The notes beneath the pieces were generated by a model, which was not told where the DNA came from, made no database searches, and saw only the letters and a program-made list of their open reading frames with translations. Positions 17,656 to 25,520 of a stretch of DNA of 64,000 nt are shown piece after piece. The stretch is from the NCBI GenBank assembly GCA_965230795.1, contig OZ246020.1, positions 3,596,001-3,660,000 of the forward strand, in the 5' to 3' direction. Source of the stretch: PZPK01 sp965230795. GTDB taxonomy: Bacteria; Pseudomonadota; Gammaproteobacteria; Pseudomonadales; Oleiphilaceae. A program made the translations under genes and the position numbers. Position 1 is the stretch's first letter; each line of letters starts with the position of its first letter.

Positions 17656-17774
17656 CGGGAGTCGGGAGTCGGGAGTCGGGAGTCGGGAGTCGGGAGTCGG
17701 GAGTCGGGAGTCGGGAGTCGGGAGTCGGGAGTCGGGAGTCGGGAGTCGGGAGTCGGGAGTCGGGAGTCGGGAGT
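17656..17774. repeat. Heptamer tandem array, CGGGAGT x 17
   Basis: Seventeen perfect consecutive copies of a 7-bp unit (119 bp). It lies upstream of the minus-strand SDR gene and downstream of the toxin gene. Every frame through it is open because the unit contains no stop in any frame, so long apparent frames here are artefacts. Apart from the array, 17581-17929 shows no gene. Confidence 0.98.
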
Positions 17775-17881
17775 CGGGCACGATGCTCGTCACTCAAACA
17801 CGTATGTCTTCCTTCGGATTGAGCGAAGGATCCAAAAAACGGGGCCGCGATGGAGGCAGCGTTCTCTATCCTGTTTTCTCA

Positions 17882-17905
17882 AAATTAGTTGCGTCCCTTT
17901 TTTAC
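17882..17905. repeat. Copy of GTTGCGTCCC-type dispersed motif
   Basis: Contains ATTAGTTGCGTCCCTTTTTT, matching the core of the hairpin at 20053-20095 and the related motif at 19202-19222. These motifs bracket the accessory region. Confidence 0.5.
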
Positions 17906-17929
17906 GTCCTTTTTTATAAGAACCGTTTA

Positions 17930-18247
17930 TTAGCTGTTTTCATTGGCGCGATCCTGCAAAAAATAAGTTCGAAGTGCTCGCTCACCGCGCATAACATACA
18001 GAATAAAAACCAGGTCGCTTTCCAGGCGGTAGAAGACACGGCAAGGACCGACAACAATTTCTCGATAGCGAGAATCTTCAAGTTCTTCGGGAACTTTCCC
18101 TGATAGGGGAAACTCTTTTAAGCGTCTTACGGAATCGAATACTTTAGCCACCAATTTTTTGGCTGCACCTGGTTTGTCCAATGCGATGTATTCAGCTATC
18201 TTATTCAAGTCTTCAAGTGCGGGCTCTGTCCATTTTATTTGAGCCAT
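17930..18247 (-). CDS. ParE/RelE-family toxin of a type II toxin-antitoxin pair
   Basis: 105 residues. The sequence fits the ParE branch of the RelE/ParE superfamily: KWTEPALEDLNKIAEYIA at the N-terminus, a central LKEFPLSGK, and the C-terminal YREIVVGPCRVFYRL leading to a basic/aromatic end. ParE toxins act on DNA gyrase, while RelE homologues cleave mRNA on ribosomes; which applies cannot be decided here. The gene overlaps the upstream antitoxin gene by 13 bases, the usual antitoxin-first order. The flanks are AT-richer than the neighbouring housekeeping DNA. Confidence 0.9.
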   Translation of the reverse strand: MAQIKWTEPALEDLNKIAEYIALDKPGAAKKLVAKVFDSVRRLKEFPLSGKVPEELEDSRYREIVVGPCRVFYRLESDLVFILYVMRGERALRTYFLQDRANENS

Positions 18248-18492
18248 TTGCTCATTTTCTCTTCCGCTTCCGATTCAGAATAAATACGATCTTCAAATAC
18301 AGCTCTTTCTCCACGAGCAATACCTTCCAGGATACGCATTCTGTTCTGCATTTGCTCGTAATCTTCAACATCTAAGAGATACGCAGAGGGCTGGCCGTGT
18401 TCAGTAATTAACACCGGTTCTTTGGAGGAATGAAGGTCAGCTAATATTTTTGTAGCTTGCCTTTTTAACGTGGTTACAAGTTCTGTTTTCAT
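18235..18492 (-). CDS. Phd/YefM-family antitoxin
   Basis: 85 residues. The N-terminal DNA-binding part (LVTTLKRQATKILADLHSSKEPVLITEHGQ, over residues 5-34) and the following PSAYLLDVEDYEQM are typical of Phd/YefM antitoxins. The charged C-terminal end (SEAEEKMSKWLK) would wrap the toxin. The first of two genes, it should also repress its own promoter. The promoter would lie in 18493-18560; no clear operator palindrome was seen there. Confidence 0.9.
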   Translation of the reverse strand: MKTELVTTLKRQATKILADLHSSKEPVLITEHGQPSAYLLDVEDYEQMQNRMRILEGIARGERAVFEDRIYSESEAEEKMSKWLK

Positions 18493-18619
18493 ATAAGTGA
18501 CACTATTCTATCACTATCAGGTTTGCAATGATTATTTACAGTGTTCTTATCCACAAGAAGTCGGAACACGCGCAGCGAGCGAAGGTCTAGCCAGCTTGCT
18601 GGAGAGGGTTGAGGCTTGG

Positions 18620-19084
18620 TTATGCCTTTTCATAAGCTTTTAAAAAATTGCTGACTAAGAAACAGCCTCCACTAAATAAAACTATGACCAATAGTAAAAG
18701 AAAATGTGGCCCCCGCTCCAGTACCGATAGGCTTGGAAAATGAGGCGACACATAAACTGTGATTGATTTTTGTATCGGCGAATTAATGCCAATGGGGATG
18801 CAAAGGCAAACCATAGAACTTTTTATTGCTAGGCCATTAATGTGGTATTAGTAGGTGACTGAGGGCCAAGAAAATGAACTACCAGCCCCAAGCCTCGTTT
18901 TGAAGCCAGGCCCACCATCTGGTGTTTTGATAGTGTTTGAGGATGAATATAAGACTTCAGCGTCTACTGGTGACCAAAATTTTGTGGACATACTGCAAAC
19001 AAAGTAAATGAGCCCAAAAACCAAGAAACAAATTCCTGCTGTCACAAACTTACCGCTGACTTTCTTTAGTTCTTGGGCAATCAT
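18620..19084 (-). pseudogene. DUF3592-type membrane protein broken by an in-frame stop
   Basis: Two reading frames, 19084-18848 and 18814-18620, are in the same phase and separated by a single TAA (18848-18850). Read through, they give about 154 residues: an N-terminal helix (FVTAGICFLVFGLIYFVCS), a beta-rich middle and a C-terminal helix (HFLLLLVIVLFSGGCFLV). The segment SITVYVSPHFPSLSVLERG matches the VYYNP-x-NP-x-x-SVLEPG style of DUF3592 proteins. The interrupted site reads VTY-stop-YHINGL, where Gln (CAA) would restore the family pattern. It is therefore probably a recent nonsense mutation, or a sequencing error. Confidence 0.7.
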
Positions 19085-19201
19085 TTCAATAGATGATATA
19101 GAGAATACATTTGAATCACCGTCACCGAGACACGGTCTCCGTGACAGGTATTTTTTGTTTAGCTGCGATCACTTTCGGTATCGACCAAACAAATTCTGAA
19201 A

Positions 19202-19222
19202 AAATAGTTGTGCCCCCTATTT
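19202..19222. repeat. Copy of GTTGYGYCCCC dispersed motif
   Basis: AATAGTTGTGCCCCCTATTT is a variant of the motif at 17882 and 20053. A further truncated version (ATGTGCCCCCCC) lies near 19284. All are in the AT-rich accessory stretch. Confidence 0.5.
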
Positions 19223-19332
19223 TCCATTCATAATGTTATGTTAACTTCCCTTATTAGAAGCATAAAAAATATCAAATAAAAGAATGTGCCCCCCCTACCT
19301 TATAAAATCAGTTGTATCCAAGGAGAAATCTC

Positions 19333-20040
19333 ATGTCTTTAAAGGGACTTATGAATAAAGTAATTCTTGCCACGCTTGCTGTGTTGGGAAGCAACCTTGC
19401 CATAGCGAGTGTAATCACTGGCAACAGCGCAAATGTCATAACGAGCAATGCATTGCCTGCAGATATTCAGTTAAATTCGTTCGAAAGTAATGACAGCGTA
19501 TTTTTATTCAGTGAGAAAAAAAATACGGTTCTAAGCAGTGATTTACTAGTCAATTTCGTCGGAACAGGTTTTTATCAGCCTACAACCACCAATGAAGCCG
19601 CCACCTCTGTTATTTCAGCAGGAAGTGTTGTTGACAGTTATCTCTTCCATTTGGATTCGGTAGGTAATGCCTCTGTTAGGCAAACCGGTTTTGTGACATT
19701 TGATACAGAGATTTTAGGGGTTATTGGTTCGTTTGATCCATTAATCTTAACAGACGCGTTACTGGGCATCGCAGGCACACAATACGAAACAACAGAACCC
19801 GGTTTTGGTGGTCGCGGATTGGAAGGTGCTGATTTTACAGCCCCAGGAAAACGGGATATTGTTTCGATATCCCATGATGGTAAAACCATGAACTTTAATC
19901 TGGGTGCGGGCAATTGGTTTGATAATTTCCGCGTTATCACGGCAAGTGAAATTCATAGCGTACCAGAGCCTTCTTCCTTGATTCTGTTAGTGCTGGCTCT
20001 CCCTCTTCTGGTTTTTTTAAAAAGATCTCGTATTCAATAG
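19333..20040 (+). CDS. PEP-CTERM sorting-signal protein
   Basis: 235 residues. The start ATG 19333 is chosen because AAGGAG lies about eight bases before it. The N-terminus carries a signal peptide ending near ...LAIASV. The C-terminus has VPEPSSL, a hydrophobic helix (ILLVLALPLLVFL) and a basic end (KRSRIQ), which is the complete tripartite PEP-CTERM signal recognised by exosortase. The body is Thr/Asn/Ser-rich and beta-like, with FNLGAGNWFDNFRV near the end. Such proteins are exported and processed at the envelope, often in exopolysaccharide-forming bacteria. No exosortase gene is in the window. Confidence 0.85.
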   Translation: MSLKGLMNKVILATLAVLGSNLAIASVITGNSANVITSNALPADIQLNSFESNDSVFLFSEKKNTVLSSDLLVNFVGTGFYQPTTTNEAATSVISAGSVVDSYLFHLDSVGNASVRQTGFVTFDTEILGVIGSFDPLILTDALLGIAGTQYETTEPGFGGRGLEGADFTAPGKRDIVSISHDGKTMNFNLGAGNWFDNFRVITASEIHSVPEPSSLILLVLALPLLVFLKRSRIQ

Positions 20041-20052
20041 AATCTGAATAAA

Positions 20053-20100
20053 GGGGACGTAACTATTTTACTCTTGGAGAAATAGTTGCGTTCCCTTTTT
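20053..20100 (+). terminator. Long hairpin with T-run after the PEP-CTERM gene
   Basis: A 16-bp stem including two G-T pairs (20053-20068 with 20080-20095), 11-base loop and five T. It lies 12 bp after the stop and should terminate transcription. Its arms are also the GTTGCGTCCC repeat motif found at 17882 and 19202. Confidence 0.8.
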
Positions 20101-20257
20101 CATTGCTGCCAACAGCAGAAACAGACGCCCTCTTTTCCCTCGAAATTTACTTATCGTCCCAAATAGTTAGCGCATAATCGCGATTAATCGCGACCTTATT
20201 GATTGGTTTACTGAAAACGCCAGATCATGGGCACTCACTCAACTATGGGAGCCCATT

Positions 20258-20674
20258 ATGGAAACCGCTTATTACTATCTTGCCCTTTGTGGCCTGTTGA
20301 CCGTCCTGCAATGGACGCCTTATATTCTGAATCGGGCCTTTGTCTGGGGCATTCCAACCTTTCTGGGTAACTACCCGGAAGGTTATCCGAGCACAGAGCC
20401 TGCAGTGCCACTTTGGGCCGCCAGATCCAAGCGTGCTCACCTGAACATGGTGGAAACCCTGCCCGCTTTCATAGCCGTATTTCTCGCAGTGCTTGCCCTG
20501 AAAAGCAGTGATAGTGGGACTATGCATCTGCTCACTCTCTGGACGCAAGTCTTCCTCTTTTCCCGACTTGCCTACGCGGTGATATACACTGCCGGGATTC
20601 CAGCCATGCGCACACCCAGCTATCTGGTTTCCTGGTTTGCCATTCTGGCCACAGGCTATTTGGCGATCGCATAA
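20258..20674 (+). CDS. MAPEG family membrane protein
   Basis: 138 residues with four hydrophobic helices. It matches the MAPEG superfamily (membrane-associated proteins in eicosanoid and glutathione metabolism). The marker is the segment RSKRAHLNMVETLPAF between helices 1 and 2, where the family has a conserved Arg/Asn/Glu cluster, and VFLFSRLAYAVIYTAGIP near the C-terminus. Bacterial members are inner-membrane proteins, some with glutathione transferase or peroxidase activity; the substrate is unknown here. The gene stands alone. Confidence 0.9.
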   Translation: METAYYYLALCGLLTVLQWTPYILNRAFVWGIPTFLGNYPEGYPSTEPAVPLWAARSKRAHLNMVETLPAFIAVFLAVLALKSSDSGTMHLLTLWTQVFLFSRLAYAVIYTAGIPAMRTPSYLVSWFAILATGYLAIA

Positions 20675-21010
20675 ATCATGAAAGTTGCCTGGCCAATGCC
20701 AGGCAACTGATTCAAGTCATTAAGAAACTCAGAAATGGGAACGAGAAAGACAATGGATGATGCGCTTCGCTTACCCTTCGGGCCAAGCTTTGGTTGTTTA
20801 ACGCGCTTAAGCGCTTTTGTCCCGCCAGCACGGGAATGATGAACCAAGATGAGCGCTAAGAACCGCATCCCTATCGCTCTAATCCAATCCTGCTTTTCAA
20901 CAGGCGCATTCGGTTTATGCGCCTTTTCAACGTCCACCACGGAACGCCACAACCTTTCGAACCTCGAAAACTAACAAGGTGCTACTCGTCAGGCTTACGC
21001 GACCTAGCCT
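20675..21010. other. Intergenic region with hairpins and a degenerate repeat
   Basis: Holds a perfect 10-bp stem with a 4-base loop (20684-20693 with 20698-20707; GTTGCCTGGC) just after the MAPEG gene. It also has a 12-bp palindrome GCGCTTAAGCGC near 20803 and a degraded CCCGCCAGCACGGGAATGAT (around 20821-20840) of the common CCCGC...GCGGGAATGA repeat class. No gene seen. Confidence 0.6.
20684..20707 (+). terminator. Hairpin after MAPEG gene
   Basis: Ten-base-pair perfect stem with loop CAAT beginning 10 bp after the stop. No T-run follows, so it may be a terminator that works poorly or an mRNA-stabilising hairpin. Confidence 0.5.
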
Positions 21011-22741
21011 CTAGTTAATGGCGTAATTCAAATGCACCGGTAAACCCTTGCGCATAAGCACGACGGATACGGATTGTGCGTTTTCCAGATGCGCAAACAG
21101 GTTGTTCTGGGCTTCATGTACCCATTCGTCGTTGACCCGCAAGACCACATCCCCTTCGCGCAAGCCGAGAGTCTGATAGAACTCGTTATCGCTGACATCC
21201 TGCAGTTTCAAAACGTGCACGCCCTCCACCTCATGGGCGGCGGGTTGGAAGTGGCCTTCCAGTTCACTTTGTCTCAATAGTTGATCCTGAATCCATTGAC
21301 GGGACAAGGGCGTTTCACCCTGCGCGGCCACGACCGGCCTTGGGGTGTAGTCGAGCTCTTCTGCCGGTGGCATGTCTACCGGCAGCTCGCCCCGTTGATC
21401 CGCGGTTCCCATTTGTGAGCTCCGTTGAGACGCGTACAGATCTGCCATTGACCGTGTTCCTGTTTCTGCATCAGAACCGGCTTCTGCCCCGTTCTCTGCA
21501 ACGACGCCTTCCGAAGCCGATAGAGGCAGATACTCTAGCGTGCCATTATTTTCCAAGACCACCCGGTCTGCCTCGATCAACACCAGATACACACCCGCGC
21601 GAATCTCATCATACTCGCGATAATTGGCGCTTTGGGAAGTCTCCAGATCAGTAATCAAAGCCTTCGCCTGCTCGCCACTTTCCAGCAATCCTTCCAGGCG
21701 CAATGGCAGCCGGGTCAGCTGCATGGGCGCAGCAGGCTCACTCCCCTCTTTGTTGTTCATATCATCCTGATCAGACATATTTTCGTGCCCTTGCTGTCCC
21801 TGTTCGAGCAATGCTTTGTCGACAAAATAGCGCAGGGTATCGAGTGTTTTCGGGCCTCGCAGATACCAGCCATTCACCAGAGTCACCGGCACATTGCCGA
21901 AACCGTAACTCTTGGCCAGATCATAGTCCTGCTTCACCTGCGGCATGTAATCTTCCTGCTCAATGCAGGCCTTGAAGCGGGCTTCATCCACGCCGAGTTG
22001 TTTTGCCGTTCGCAGATAAAACCCCTGATTCAGATTGCTCGGATCGGTCCACAAGGCCTTGTGAAATGGCCAGAAGACGCCCTGCTCTTCAGCGCAGCGC
22101 GCGGCGTAGGCAGCACCTTGAGAATGCTTATGGAAGGCCTGGGGATAATCGAAAAACACAAAACGGAGCTGATTCGGGTAAGCTGTCATCAGCTCAGCAT
22201 ACACGGATTGCATACGAGCACAGTGAGAAGACTGGTAGCTACAGAAAACCGATACGGTCACCGGGGCCTGTTCTGGCCCGTAGCCGGGATGCCCTGTTTG
22301 TGGTACCTCCAAACGCGGAGGCAACGGTGGTTCGATGAGGACATGCACCTGGGCGGCCTTGACGTGGCCCGATTCCAGAGCATCCTTCACCCGCTTTGCC
22401 AATTCCGCGCGTCTCAACTCATACTTGGCCCATTCCAGGTCATACAGCTCCAGCTGAATGGCTTCATCAATATCTGTCTGGGTAATCTCTTTTTGTTGAA
22501 TGCGGGCCAGCACCGTAAGCGCTGCAGACGCTTCTGCTTTAACAGGCCTGTTACTTTGTTGTAGCGGATTATCACTTTCTACCGGATTACCACTTTCTAC
22601 CGGATTATTAGCTGACGCATCCGACAGGCCCGTGTTGCTCTGCTGAGATGGGGAACAGGCGACCAACAGAGTGCCCATTGCGAGGAATGTAAAAACTGAC
22701 TTGATAATAAGGATCAGGTAACTGTTCATGACGCCTGCCAT
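21011..22741 (-). CDS. Envelope lipoprotein with DsbA-like and GspC-like/PDZ domains
   Basis: 576 residues with an unusual domain series. A lipobox (LLVAC, Cys near residue 29) follows a hydrophobic N-terminus. Residues about 70-115 resemble the SurA-type N-terminal helices. Residues about 149-315 are a DsbA-like thioredoxin domain (FDYPQAFHKHSQGAA...NVPVTLVNG with the cis-Pro). The usual CxxC is replaced by SSHC, leaving only the second cysteine, although another Cys lies four residues before it. Residues about 340-410 read like the GspC homology region (LPLRLEGLL...YLVLIEADRVVLENNG). Residues about 480-576 are a GspC-type PDZ domain (LGLREGDVVLRVND). The role is unknown; a chaperone or secretion-linked protein is a guess. 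An in-frame ATG at 22729 is an alternative start. Confidence 0.75.
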   Translation of the reverse strand: MAGVMNSYLILIIKSVFTFLAMGTLLVACSPSQQSNTGLSDASANNPVESGNPVESDNPLQQSNRPVKAEASAALTVLARIQQKEITQTDIDEAIQLELYDLEWAKYELRRAELAKRVKDALESGHVKAAQVHVLIEPPLPPRLEVPQTGHPGYGPEQAPVTVSVFCSYQSSHCARMQSVYAELMTAYPNQLRFVFFDYPQAFHKHSQGAAYAARCAEEQGVFWPFHKALWTDPSNLNQGFYLRTAKQLGVDEARFKACIEQEDYMPQVKQDYDLAKSYGFGNVPVTLVNGWYLRGPKTLDTLRYFVDKALLEQGQQGHENMSDQDDMNNKEGSEPAAPMQLTRLPLRLEGLLESGEQAKALITDLETSQSANYREYDEIRAGVYLVLIEADRVVLENNGTLEYLPLSASEGVVAENGAEAGSDAETGTRSMADLYASQRSSQMGTADQRGELPVDMPPAEELDYTPRPVVAAQGETPLSRQWIQDQLLRQSELEGHFQPAAHEVEGVHVLKLQDVSDNEFYQTLGLREGDVVLRVNDEWVHEAQNNLFAHLENAQSVSVVLMRKGLPVHLNYAIN

Positions 22742-22892
22742 TCACTTGCTTCAATTTTTGTTGTTATCGCATGCCGTGATTCTCTCGGCTATGCAGTTTA
22801 ACCATCTAAGTAAACCAGGATCGACCTGCACCCGGGCCCGGGACGGGCGCAGACTGGGTACAGGCCGATTAAGTAGAATTGACCTGGTCTAT

Positions 22893-23852
22893 CTACTTGT
22901 CAGGGTTATTACCCCACATCAGGTTGGCCACCTTGTTTTGGCCCAGAACACTGGGGTGGAAGCAGTCGCCACCGTCAATGTCGTCTTTGCCAAACTGGAA
23001 GGTACCCGTTGAGGTAGTGCCTTCACCGGAGTAGTCCGCGACCACTTCAATACCGCGAGGATTCTGGCCGTTGGCATTGCTGTTATAGGCAGACGCTTCT
23101 TCAGCCAGAATTTCGTTGTAGCGTTGCTGAGCCACTTCGATGGCAGCCTGGCGCTGTGCAAAGCTCTCGCCACTCATGCTACCACCGTTGGTCGCAATAC
23201 TGCAGACATCAAAGCTTGACCAGATGTTGTTGCAGTTGATGCGATAGGTAGTGGCCTGCTTGGCGAGGCCGGCGGCACGCAGATCCTGTACGCGAGGCAC
23301 ACCACCCAGATACACCGTGGAACCGGTTGGCAAGCCACTCACCAACGTGTTCAGACCCGCCTGAACTGACGAACGCCATTGCGATTCCGTATACAGCGGG
23401 TTCGAGCAGTTGGCCGGATCAGTGCAGTCGCGGTTACAGATGTCGTTACCACCGAGCACCACTTCAACGTGGTCAGGCGTTGTGCTTTGGGCAACGATAT
23501 TGGCTGCCTGAGTAGCGAAATTATTGGAACCGCCACGCATCTCGGAACCCGAAGCCGCGGCATTTTTATTGGCAGCGATGGAGCTATCCAGTTGCTTGTA
23601 TTTGTCGTGAACACTGTTGACGCTGGAATCCCAGCCATCGAACCAGGAATGCTCAGGCTGATCACCACCTAACAGGCAGAACAAATCCCAGAACCAGTAG
23701 TTGTAGCGGCAATCCGCTCCAAATCCCATAGTAATACTGTCGCCGGCCGCTGCTGCTTTGCCGGGAAGGGCCTGCGCCTGCATGGCCGTTAACGACAGGC
23801 AGAGCGCCAGAACAGGCCCCATGCCAAGCAGATACGATGTTTTTATTTTCAT
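22893..23852 (-). CDS. Secreted SGNH/GDSL-type esterase or lipase
   Basis: About 319 residues from ATG 23852, chosen because GAGGAT precedes it and a signal peptide follows directly (MKIKTSYLLGMGPVLALCLSLTAMQA split over residues 1-26). SGNH blocks are visible: GDSITMG (catalytic Ser) near residue 37, the GxND block as LGGNDICNRDC, and the C-terminal DCFHPSVLG with the Asp-x-x-His pair. Many cysteines suggest disulfides and extracytoplasmic action. It should hydrolyse esters outside the cytoplasm; the exact substrate is unknown. The gene stands alone between intergenic stretches. Confidence 0.9.
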   Translation of the reverse strand: MKIKTSYLLGMGPVLALCLSLTAMQAQALPGKAAAAGDSITMGFGADCRYNYWFWDLFCLLGGDQPEHSWFDGWDSSVNSVHDKYKQLDSSIAANKNAAASGSEMRGGSNNFATQAANIVAQSTTPDHVEVVLGGNDICNRDCTDPANCSNPLYTESQWRSSVQAGLNTLVSGLPTGSTVYLGGVPRVQDLRAAGLAKQATTYRINCNNIWSSFDVCSIATNGGSMSGESFAQRQAAIEVAQQRYNEILAEEASAYNSNANGQNPRGIEVVADYSGEGTTSTGTFQFGKDDIDGGDCFHPSVLGQNKVANLMWGNNPDK

Positions 23853-24370
23853 TGTGACAATCCTCAAATTGGTTTTCACGAATGTTTCTTGTTTCATGCG
23901 TTTTGGATGCATCCGCGTAAGCCATCAAGACAACACACCTTCAATATCGCTGGCATCCCCTATAGTGATTGCTTCAGCACGAGCCCGGGACAGGCAGTAC
24001 CTGCCTGTGCACAGCGAGGGCATTCCCGACACACATCCATTTTCACGGGCGTACTCAAAGCGTCGGCAAGCATAGCCTCAGCCCGGACATCAAAAAGCCA
24101 TGGGAAGCACGAATTGTGAAGGTCGAGCCGTTTAGTCAATTAATCAGGCTATCCAATCAAATGGGTGAAGCCGGTCGCTTTGCCCTGATTTGACCTTGAA
24201 GCAAATCCCGCAGATTACTATCCTGCTATTCGGTCCAATAAAAAGCTGATTGCCGATATCTGCGAAAGCGAAGCGCGACGCGGAAATCAAGGCGAGCTAT
24301 GATGACAACGACGTGACTGGAAAGAAAAAGAACAAGAAAGAACAAAAAAGAAAAACAAGAGACGAGCGAA
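23853..24370. promoter_or_regulatory. Divergent control region with operator-like palindrome
   Basis: About 518 bp between the minus-strand esterase and the plus-strand AraC gene. It contains a perfect inverted repeat ACAGGCAGTACCTGCCTGT (23990-24008), a plausible operator. A purine-rich stretch lies just before the AraC start. No supported gene. Confidence 0.45.
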
Positions 24371-25423
24371 ATGCCCCTGAACGGTCATACTTCCCTGGCA
24401 ACCTGGATGTACGCCATCCACCATACCCTGGAACACGAAGGACACGATCCTGTGCCGGTCTTTGCGGCGCTGGATATAGACCTGGATACGATTCAGGGAA
24501 TGCATGCCCGCGTCCCCAAGGCCCAGGTGAATCGTCTCTGGAATGCAGTACGCAGTCTGACCGGTGATGATGCCTTCAGTCTCAAGGTCATTGATCATCT
24601 TAATGATCCGTCCATCAATGCACTGGTCACAACGGTGCAAGCCAGCCAGAGTGTTCGCGATGCCCTGCAACTATTGTTGCGATACTACAAGCTGATTTCC
24701 AGCGCCATCAAAATCACGGTAGAGCTTGATCGAGAGATCCGTATTATTGTCAGCGAGGCCGAAGAAGAGCCTTTGCTGATGCCGGAGGATGTTGATCTGG
24801 TGTTTGGGCTGATTATGCGTCATGGCAGTTTTCTGCCCGCCAACGAAGTCAAACCTTCCTGTGTGAGTCTGACCCGCCCCCACCCGCAACGCTGGCGTGA
24901 ATTCGAAAGCTTTTTTCAGTGCCCGGTTGAATTCGCTGCGTCACAGAATCAGCTGTGTTTCCCCGTAGCAGTGCTCAATGCTTCGATTCCCGGTGCCAAT
25001 CCCATTCTGTCGAATCATCTTGAGCATTATTTCGCGGAGCAAAGCCATCGGGTTGCCGATCAGGATCTGGAGCAGCGTCTGCGCGCTGCACTACTCAGCG
25101 AGTTGCCGTCCGGCACACCGAAACTGGATTGTCTGGCCCGCAAACTGAACATGAGCAAACGTACCCTGCAGCGCAAACTTCAGGCCGAAAATCTGAGTTA
25201 CACTCGCATTCTCGACGAACTGCGCCTCGAACTGGCACGCCGTTATCTTGGAGAGAAGCGCTACAGCGTGCAGGAAGTCGCCGACCGTCTGGGTTATTCC
25301 GAGGCCAGCAACTTTGTCCGTTTCTTCCGCCAGCACGAAGGACTCACGCCCAGCGATTACTACCAGCGTGCGCGTTCTGGTCCGGGGTATGAGGACATGA
25401 CAAAAGATGGCGCGCAAGGATAA
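24371..25423 (+). CDS. AraC family transcriptional regulator (arabinose-binding-like N-domain)
   Basis: 350 residues. The N-terminal 200 residues fit the Arabinose_bd domain of OruR/MmsR-type regulators (DAFSLKVIDHLNDPSINALVTTVQ in parts). The C-terminal ~100 residues contain two helix-turn-helix units: LARKLNMSKRTLQRKLQ and then VQEVADRLGYSEASNFVRFFRQHEGLTPSDY, the AraC signature. It probably binds a small hydrophobic or organic-acid effector and controls nearby metabolic genes. A second AraC regulator follows 97 bp downstream. Confidence 0.92.
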   Translation: MPLNGHTSLATWMYAIHHTLEHEGHDPVPVFAALDIDLDTIQGMHARVPKAQVNRLWNAVRSLTGDDAFSLKVIDHLNDPSINALVTTVQASQSVRDALQLLLRYYKLISSAIKITVELDREIRIIVSEAEEEPLLMPEDVDLVFGLIMRHGSFLPANEVKPSCVSLTRPHPQRWREFESFFQCPVEFAASQNQLCFPVAVLNASIPGANPILSNHLEHYFAEQSHRVADQDLEQRLRAALLSELPSGTPKLDCLARKLNMSKRTLQRKLQAENLSYTRILDELRLELARRYLGEKRYSVQEVADRLGYSEASNFVRFFRQHEGLTPSDYYQRARSGPGYEDMTKDGAQG

Positions 25424-25520
25424 TTTACTGTCGTCGCAAGATCTGTTTTTCTGATCCAGCCTATTTAATCTATCGTGTTCCGGTCATTCCATATAACAAT
25501 AATATGAACCTGCGAACAGT

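Noticed and set aside
17522..18103. Several repetitive reading frames (SRLPTPD or GSRESGV periods) across 17600-18100
   Set aside because: They are the heptamer array read in different frames; 7-bp units give a 7-codon period without stops and no other gene feature is present.
24250..24567. 105-codon frame before and over the AraC start
   Set aside because: It overlaps the AraC gene in another frame for most of its length and has no homology signal.
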